DNA from: Garcia nutans
Taxonomy: Eukaryota; Streptophyta; Magnoliopsida; Malpighiales; Euphorbiaceae
Reading direction: 5' to 3'
Length of the DNA: 64,000 bases
Assembly (NCBI GenBank): GCA_947685225.1
Contig: CANTUV010000039.1
Coordinates: 37,068,001 to 37,132,000, forward strand
Made by a program: the position numbers and the translations under genes. The notes below the pieces were generated by a model that did no database searches, was not told the origin of the DNA, and saw only the letters and a list, made by a program, of their open reading frames with translations. This document shows positions 57,103 through 64,000 of this stretch, in pieces; positions within the stretch are counted from its first letter, which is position 1; each line of letters begins with the position of its first letter.

Positions 57103-59375
57103 TTCAAACCCTTAATTTTTGACCCAGTCCGGTCCAATATATTTTAATTAGTCCAAAATAATTTTTATGTTGTCCAATATATTTTAATTAGTCTAAAATA
57201 ATTTTTGTGTTATCTTAATTAAATAATATTTGCTTTAGTATTTAGTTTTTATAATTAATAAATAATAATAATAATAAACAAATAAATAAAAATAAAAATC
57301 GGCGACGAAAAATTTCGTCGCCGAAGAGGGGTCGGGCAAAATGGCCTTGGGCAATTTTGCCCGTAGAATTTTTCTGTGGGCGAAATGGCCCACAGGCAAT
57401 TCCGTAGACCGCAGCCTGCAAGTTCCCAATGCAGCTTTTTCGCTAGCAAAATTTTTCCGCTGTAGTTTTTTTCTCCAGCGAAATTTTTTCGACGTAATTT
57501 TTTCTGAAACCAAATTCAATTTGGTTTCAGTTTCCTTTTCTTAATTAATGTTAGATTCCATAAGCAATTAAGATTAATCACAAAAATCTTCTATAAATAG
57601 GACTAAAAAACAACACAGAAGGGGGGAAAATTAGAGAAAAATTTGAGAGGACTTTTGGAGAAAAAACTTTGAGGGATCGGACTCAAATTCTTTTTGAACT
57701 CAGAACTTTAGGAGACTTTGGATTAGGTGGTCAAAACTCAGCAAACCGAGGCAATAAGCAAGCAAATCTATAATTCATCAAAGGCAGCAAAGCTTGTCTT
57801 TGTTCTTGTTCATCCAAGAAATAATTTTTGGTGGAACCAACAAACAAAGGTATGAATTTCTTTATTTATTTTTCTTTATAGTAGCTTCATCACTCAAGAT
57901 TAAAAATTTTTGTTTCTATAAAATCTTAAAACCCTAATCTACTTTCTAACTTTTCAAAACCATATATCATTTCGTTAATTTACCAAAATCCTAATCTGCT
58001 TTCCAACTTTCCAAAACCCTAAATTGAATCTTTTTCTTTCCAAAAACCCTAAAAAATATCTTTTCTGTTTCTATAAACCTTAAATCATTTTGTTTATTTT
58101 CATAAAGCTTCATAAAACTATAAATTGTTTTTCCAAATTCTAAAATCAAATACATTCTCCGAAACACTAAAAACCCTAATTCAAATTTAAAACCAAGACA
58201 GTAACCTCAAACCAATTATTCTAAACCCTAGTTTTCTTAAACCCTAATTCCCTTAAAACCTCAAACCCTAATTTTTCTATATCCTAATCTTTAAAATATT
58301 AAAACCTTATAAATTTAAATATTAAAATTCAATATGGTAAATACAAAATAATGATCCAGTAACCGTAAATCATAATCCTAATGTTTTGAAATATTCAAAC
58401 CCTAATTTCATGATTTTACCACTCAAACACTAATTTGGTTAATCAAAGAACTTTATTAACCTCTTAAATTATAAGACTTTAATCCATTTCAATTCCTTTA
58501 AAACTTACAATAGCTTAAACCCACAAATGCAAAACCCTAAACATATTAAATAAAGAATCTTAAATAGAAACAGTAGCCCTAATTTGAATCTTTACTTGCT
58601 TTATTTAAATATTTGATTATATAGTCTATTATGTGCTTTAATGTATTTTCAATGCTTTTTTGGTTTATTTAAGTTCAATGCTTGATTTATTTAGTTTATC
58701 ATGGATGGATTTTTATTATTTTTGATTGATGTTTAATATCTTTGATGAATGATTTATTTATGATGAATAGTTATTTACTTTTATCGATTTATTTTTTATT
58801 TCCAAATGTTGTAAGAGGTATGTTTCCACTTTATGGGTACCTCATTAATTAAATATCATGTAATTTAAATTGCTTTCATATTTTGGACCAATGTAAAGGA
58901 CATGTTTCTACCTTTTGGTGGGTGTCCTATTAGTTTAGATATGGATAATGTAAAGGACATGTTTCCATCCTTGGATGGGTGTCCATTTATTTGTTTTGTT
59001 TGGACATTGCTTTGATTTTAATATAACGATGCTTTATTTCAATTGTTGCATGTAATATGGATAATATTGTTATACTTAAAAATTTTATAATATTAAGACC
59101 TGCAAAGGCGGTCGGTTCCAAATGAACCGGGCATTGTGGGGGGTGTTGGGCCATTTCTCACCTTCCCCACACGTATCCAACTTTACGAACCCATTAGGGG
59201 GTTGGGGATTCCTTAGGAATCGAGTCATCCACCCCTTTCTTTTTTCTCGGCCCGTCCGGGTGGCGACTCCATTTTCTCTGGACTTAGGTCCGTGTTCTCT
59301 AAGGCCCCAAGCCTAAACATTGCCGACGTTTCAAGAACCATTCTACCGGGAGTGGGGCAAAAATCTCCTCTCACA
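57103..59375 (+). repeat. 5' LTR of R6
   Basis: 2273 bp. GC-rich palindromes at 57298-57490 (GGCGACGAAA/TTTCGTCGCC, GGGCAATTTTGCCC, GTGGGC/GCCCAC), TATA box TATAAATA at 57592, AAACCCTAA-like motifs at about 57925-58270, hairpin trio at 58815-58984, GTGGCGACTCCA at 59260 and the LTR end CTCACA at 59375. Confidence 0.82.
58815..58984 (+). repeat. bulged hairpin trio in the R6 LTR
   Basis: a (58815): GAGGTA/TACCTC, inner CCA/TGG. b (58897-58928): AGGACA/TGTCCT, inner CTACC/GGTGG. c (ending 58984): GGACA/TGTCC, inner CCATCC/GGATGG. TGTTT bulge in each. Confidence 0.78.
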
Positions 59376-60261
59376 GTGGCGACTCCACTAGGGATAAGAG
59401 AAGTTGTTCCGTTGGTCTTTATATTATTCTATTCTTTCTTATAATGATATTATCCATTGCATCATATTAGATTGCATCGTGTGCGTGAGTTAGGATGCCT
59501 GTGTTACCCGTGTTCTATTATGTAAGGGATACAATACTTTCAATCAAGGTATGGAGATCGAGCATGGAATAACCACTCATAGCCTCGTACCATTTGGTAT
59601 ATACTTGCTATGGGAACCTAAACCTTTTAACCCAAAGACTAAAGCTCATGTAATTGGCCTGGTTACTTTCCTTAGCTTTTTAACCCAAATGCATGTTGTT
59701 TGACTATGATTAATTTGTCTTGGCTTAAATCATGGCTTATTTGGTTTACTCTTTTTTCTAATTTGACCCAAGTACATTTGTAAGCTCAAATAAAATTTTC
59801 TTTTAAAGTCTAAAAGACCAAAATTATTTTCAAGACTTTTTAAGATGGTCTTTGGACATAAAACTTTTCCAAAAACAAAATCAAAAATTCTTTTGCTCAT
59901 AACCTAAATACTAAGCCCAAAATCCATTTTTCCTAAAATCTTTTTACAATGGGCTTAGAGACAAAATTATTTTCATCTAGCCTTTTCTTATAAAGAGCTT
60001 GCAAATTATTTAGGTCAATTACAAAATACCAAAAATCAATTGTGAGCCTAGTTTATACTAAGAATAAATTAACCATGGGCTTGTTTTTAGCATGAATCAT
60101 TAGTTACTTTTTTCAAGTGAGAAATCTATTTATAATAAACCTCTTAATTTAGTTTTAATCCAATATAGCATGAAAGCTACTTTAGTTGGTTAAATGGATT
60201 AAAACCTAATTAATGGGAATTATCATAAATTGATTTCCATTTTTGAAAATATAACTATTGG
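59376..60261 (+). other. primer site and leader of R6
   Basis: Colinear with the R4 leader. No gene seen. Confidence 0.55.
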
Positions 60262-61938
60262 TTGAAACGTCCGAGGGAAATATTCGAAAACAAGATGCCC
60301 CATGTTGGTATTTTGTTAACCATATACCTAGGAAAAGAGACTCGCCATTCGTGCGTGGATGTTATAAGGTTGGAAGGAACGTCTTATTTGTCCTTGTTTG
60401 TCTATTGTTTGTGCATACATGCATACATTTGCATCTCATATCCTTTCTGGCTCACAGCCCTGGATTACGATAGTTCAAAAGCTTACAAAAATCTGACCTA
60501 CGCCGGAAGTGAAGAATCTAGCAACGACTCAATCACTTGCTCACCAAAAACAATGGAGCCCGAACAAATTCAAAGAATGGTGTATGAAGCCCTCAATGCC
60601 AAGATGGATGAAATAAAAGAGGCCATGGCCGAGACCATAAAGAATCAACTAGCTGCAATTTTAGGAAACAATGCCGAAGCATCTGCTAGCACCAAGAAAG
60701 ATAAGGGGAAGGATAAAGTTGGTGAAGTAGCTTTTGATGATGATAAAGTGATCATTGATGATGATGATTGGGCTCAATACTTCCAAGATCCTCAAGACAA
60801 AAAGGAGCCGAAGGTTGTTGAGAAGACAACTATTAAAAAGATTGAGACATCTGATGTTGAGAAGATGATTGCTGATTTAGAAAAGAAATTTGAGAAGAAA
60901 CTAAAAACCGAAGAGATGTCTGAGATTGACAAATTATTTGAGCTAGATGAAGAAGTTCCGTACAAGTCCAAGATGCCATCTTTTGCGAAGTTTGATGGAA
61001 CCAAAAATCCTCATCTCCATGTGAAGCAGTACATCACTGCTATACAGTCTGCCCGAGCTACTAAGGCTAAAACTCTAAGGTACTTCATGCTCTCAATGGA
61101 CCCTGTTGTCCAAAATTGGTTCAACACCTTGGATGATGGAACACAAAAGAGTTGGGATTTGCTATACAAAGCCTTCATCCAACAATATGGATATAATGTC
61201 GAGATGGAAGTTACTTTAATGGAAGTTGAGTCCATTAGACAAAGGCCAAATGAGAATTTTGTGGACTATGTGAAAAGGTGGAGAAATAAGGCTGCTTTGC
61301 TCAAGAAGAGGCCCGATGAATCTGATCAAATAAGGATGATCGCGAGAGGTGTCCTGCCCAATCTCCGTGAAAGGATGTCTCACACCCTTATAAAGGATTT
61401 CAAAGATCTTATCCAAGCTAGTCTGCAAATTGAAGAGTGGGAAAGAGAGAAGAACCGTTTTTCAATAAAAAGGAATGAGAAAGGGAATTATCAGCCTAGC
61501 AATCAAAGCATGCAAAAAGAAGTTGATGTTAATGCGACTGGTCAAGAAAATAAAAGACAATTCTCAGAATTAGGGAAACCTCTATCTTGGGTTTTTAGCA
61601 AGCTGCAAAAGAAAGGGTTGTTACAACCGTTAGCTCCTCGACCGTTACATAATCCACTGCCACCAAACTTCAATGCTAAGGACTTCTTTCAATTTCATCA
61701 AATACGAGGGCATGAAATAGATAAATGTGCTCGTCTAAGGCATGAGATCCAAGATTTGATTGGTAGTGGTAAGCTACCTGAGCCAGATAAGCCCAACACC
61801 AAAGACAATCCATTACCCAAGTTCAATAGAGTACCTCCACCGGCAACCTTCATGGTGGGAAAAGGATTGGAAGAAGATTTTGTTTTATCATGCTTTCAAG
61901 ATGGAAATATTGAAGATGTGAAAGGAAAAGAAGCTTAA
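60262..61938 (+). CDS. gag of R6, intact
   Basis: 558 codons open; the better-supported Met is at 60553 (MEPEQIQRMVYEALNAKM; 461 aa), with the same doubt about an upstream spliced start as in R4 (CTCACAG near 60453-60459). Order: helix, acidic linker with lysine-rich coiled coil (MIADLEKKFEKKLK), capsid core (NWFNTLDDGTQKSWDLLYKA), knuckle FFQFHQIRGHEIDKC, in which the first Cys of R4 is Phe. No stop and no frameshift, in contrast to R5. It is not followed by protease or RT, so particles or replication would need pol from an R4-like partner. Confidence 0.85.
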   Translation: MKRPREIFENKMPHVGILLTIYLGKETRHSCVDVIRLEGTSYLSLFVYCLCIHAYICISYPFWLTALDYDSSKAYKNLTYAGSEESSNDSITCSPKTMEPEQIQRMVYEALNAKMDEIKEAMAETIKNQLAAILGNNAEASASTKKDKGKDKVGEVAFDDDKVIIDDDDWAQYFQDPQDKKEPKVVEKTTIKKIETSDVEKMIADLEKKFEKKLKTEEMSEIDKLFELDEEVPYKSKMPSFAKFDGTKNPHLHVKQYITAIQSARATKAKTLRYFMLSMDPVVQNWFNTLDDGTQKSWDLLYKAFIQQYGYNVEMEVTLMEVESIRQRPNENFVDYVKRWRNKAALLKKRPDESDQIRMIARGVLPNLRERMSHTLIKDFKDLIQASLQIEEWEREKNRFSIKRNEKGNYQPSNQSMQKEVDVNATGQENKRQFSELGKPLSWVFSKLQKKGLLQPLAPRPLHNPLPPNFNAKDFFQFHQIRGHEIDKCARLRHEIQDLIGSGKLPEPDKPNTKDNPLPKFNRVPPPATFMVGKGLEEDFVLSCFQDGNIEDVKGKEA

Positions 61939-63600
61939 ACTCAATGAACTATCCTTAGCTTGATTGTTGCTTTTCAATTTTACTTTCTTTAAGATTTTGG
62001 AACTATTGTGCTTTCCAAATTTAAAGTCACTTGAAATAAATTACTTTTATCAAAAATTTTATTGGTCTTTGTTCATTTTGGTGCTTAACCAATGAGGAAT
62101 CTAGCTTGATAATTCATGAATTAATATATTTATGCATCATGACTCGAATGACTTTACTAGGTGTGGGAATTGCTCTATAGCATTGAGTTGTGTATGCTTA
62201 CTTAGAGAGGGCTCCTGCATAATTACCTTTGTCTAGGTCCTAGTCAGTCTTAGAACATGCTTTGACAAACTTTCAAGGCAAAATTGAACTCTGCTTATTT
62301 AAGAGAGAGATGATCTAGGCATTGTTTGATTAGCCAACAACTAGTATCCACCCTATTAAATATCAATCCTTAGTTGTCCTTTTGAGCCTTCATAAAATTT
62401 TAGCTTTCTTTTAATTGGCATATAACCCCAACAACCTACCCTGAGCTGTTGTGATAGTTTTGACAAGTCTTATGATCACTAAGATGAAGAGACAAGAAGA
62501 TCAAAAGAAAGCAATGATTAGTCAAGATCATGAAGATAGTAGAAGCTCTCAAGACCATAAGAGTAGTTGATATTCTCAAAACCATAAGGGTAGTTGAAGT
62601 TCACTTAATATCTCCAATATATCAAGACAATATCAAAGTAACAAATGATTTATCCCTGTTATTGGTAGCCCAAGTTAGTGCAAACAAGACAACTCTTTTA
62701 GAGCTAGAACCAAACAAAAAAAAAGAAAATAAAAAAAATAAAAAAAGAAAATAAGAGAAAAAAGAGAAAAAAGAAGGAAAAGAAAAGATAAGAAAAAAGA
62801 AGAAAAGAAAAAGGAAAAAAGAAAAATAAAACCTAAAAAGGAGGTGTAGAAAGCCAACTGAGTTCTCTTTTACCTAAAGCAGCAAAAGGTTTCCATTTGG
62901 TTTATAAAGACATTTTAACTTGAATTGGTCCAACCCAACCAAAGATTCAATCAAAATTGGAGAAAAATGAGGAAGACCATCCAGTTCTTGAAAGTTTTGT
63001 ATTTGACAGTCCTACAAGGAAGAAGGACGAAATGATAAAATGCTCAAAGAAAGGGAAAAGTAAGAAAAATAAAAAGAAAGAAAAGGGAGAAGAAAAAAAG
63101 AAATGAATTTGGGTACCAAACTTTATGCAAAGGCAAACACTGTTCCAATCAAGATCTAGATTAATGCCAAGAAGATAGAAGGAATTTGGAGTCTAGCAAG
63201 ATTGCTTCCAGCTGCCTAAAGTTCAAACAAGAAATTTGTAGTGTGAAGGTTTGTCCATTGTGTCACATCAGCTCCAACTTACAAATGGCCTTCATTTAAA
63301 CCCGTGTCCTTTATAAACCCCATTTCAAGCCTATCAAAGACCTATTGATCTCTCTTGGTAGGTAGAGTTTGTTAGTGGAGATAGTTTGAATAAGCATGCA
63401 TATGAGATAGACAATATTTAAACTCAATGAGACCTTTGGCCTTGTAATGTGTATGTGCCTACCTAAAGTGCAATAATTCTTGCTTAAGTAGAAATAATTC
63501 CTGAGTTTAGTACGGTAACTAGGGTTATCATGTTATAGATATGTTAATTTGGAAAAATCAAGTCCTGAGGTATATTGACATTGATTTGGCAAAGCCAACA
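61939..63600 (+). other. post-gag non-coding region of R6
   Basis: The first 520 bp match R5. Then AT- and purine-rich sequence, with a small direct repeat (CCATAAGAGTAGTTGATATT / CCATAAGGGTAGTTGAAGTT, 62555-62605) and an almost pure A/G tract at 62705-62830. No pol homology found. Confidence 0.55.
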
Positions 63601-64000
63601 TTTGATTTCAAAATCAAAAATCAAAATAAAAAATATTTTTATCACACAAAGCCTTCAAGTTAAGGGGAGTATGTTGAACTGTCGAATTCCAAAGGACACA
63701 TTGGGCAAAGGAAATGATTATTGGCAAGGTCATGAAGGAGCTACCAACTGACATGCTGAAACATAGTTTGAAATGGATGTATCCCTGACTCTGCAACTTG
63801 GGGTCTCCACCACCCATATTTTCAACATCTCGAAGATAAAAGCCATAAATGTGAAGCATCCTATAATTCTAGTGCAAGAACTGAACGGGCATCTGAAAGA
63901 AATCAATGAGAACACTCCTGCTGAACACCTCGGTCTGTGGGTCAATGGAACGACTGTAAGTATCATTCATGCATATCATACATACATGAGCATATCACAT
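63601..64000. other. unassigned sequence at the window end
   Basis: Less AT-rich and of mixed composition. AAGGGGAGTATGTTGAAC at about 63662 resembles the purine tract that precedes some LTRs, but no LTR start is recognisable after it. Reading frames on either strand are short. Confidence 0.3.

Larger units (their letters stand above)
57103..64000 (+). mobile_element. R6: gag-only Tat-type element (runs past the window)
   Basis: 5' LTR 57103-59375, primer site TGGCGACTCCACT at 59377, leader, intact gag (60262-61938) and more than 2 kb of non-coding sequence with no pol. Its first bases (TTCAAACCC) differ from the family TGTAGACCC, so the left edge is approximate. The 3' LTR is outside. Confidence 0.8.

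Noticed and set aside
62705..62830. Nearly pure A/G tract as a possible polypurine primer site
   Set aside because: Too long, not followed by an LTR start, and fits low-complexity sequence in the R6 non-coding region.
61939..64000. Hidden pol in R6
   Set aside because: I looked for protease, YVDD and integrase motifs in both directions and saw none; only non-coding sequence shared with R5 and purine-rich DNA.

Overview
The window is plant nuclear DNA, almost certainly from a eudicot. It is AT-rich and consists almost entirely of nested LTR retrotransposons with no complete ordinary host gene. I recognise five Ty3/gypsy elements of the Tat/Ogre type (R1-R6 below, R3 on the minus strand), a Tekay/Del-type chromovirus (T1) with three related solo LTRs (S1-S3), one Ty1/copia element (C1, minus strand), and a short decayed host-gene fragment resembling the coiled-coil protein SCD2. 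No rRNA, tRNA or CRISPR was seen.

Layout. 1-7396: the 3' part of R1 (integrase, then two antisense genes with introns, then the 3' LTR). 7397-18082: the 3' part of R2, holding a broken antisense gene and 3' LTR, with solo LTRs S1 (9100-11713) and S2 (14044-16799) inserted. 18083-21729: R3, minus strand, gag remnant and 5' LTR. 21730-~43990: C1, minus strand, split at 23447/40915 by solo LTR S3, which is itself split by the complete 14.9-kb element R4 (24912-39785). ~44000-45833: degraded sequence with the SCD2-like exons. 45834-51685: T1 5' LTR and decayed gag-pol, cut in its integrase by R5 (51686-57102), which runs into R6 (57103 to the window end). Target-site duplications for S1, S2, S3 and R4 confirm the nesting; C1 is oldest, and R4 with R6 look youngest.

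How the parts work together. R1 and R4 carry the usual gag-protease-RT-RNase H-integrase set. The 3' regions of R1, R2 and R4 also carry genes on the opposite strand: a plant mobile domain (PMD) gene followed by a DUF7745-type gene. In R1 both are intact and spliceable. R5 and R6 have gag but no pol, in a matching layout, so they look like a gag-only lineage that depends on pol supplied in trans.

The most unusual signal is not a protein. Several non-coding zones of the Tat-type elements are built from short hairpins whose arms change in step between copies while loops or bulges stay fixed: a trio of bulged hairpins in the LTRs, a mini-hairpin array before the polypurine tract, another array after integrase, and palindrome clusters upstream of the LTR TATA boxes. 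I know of no description of this and flag it as the best candidate for an undescribed system.
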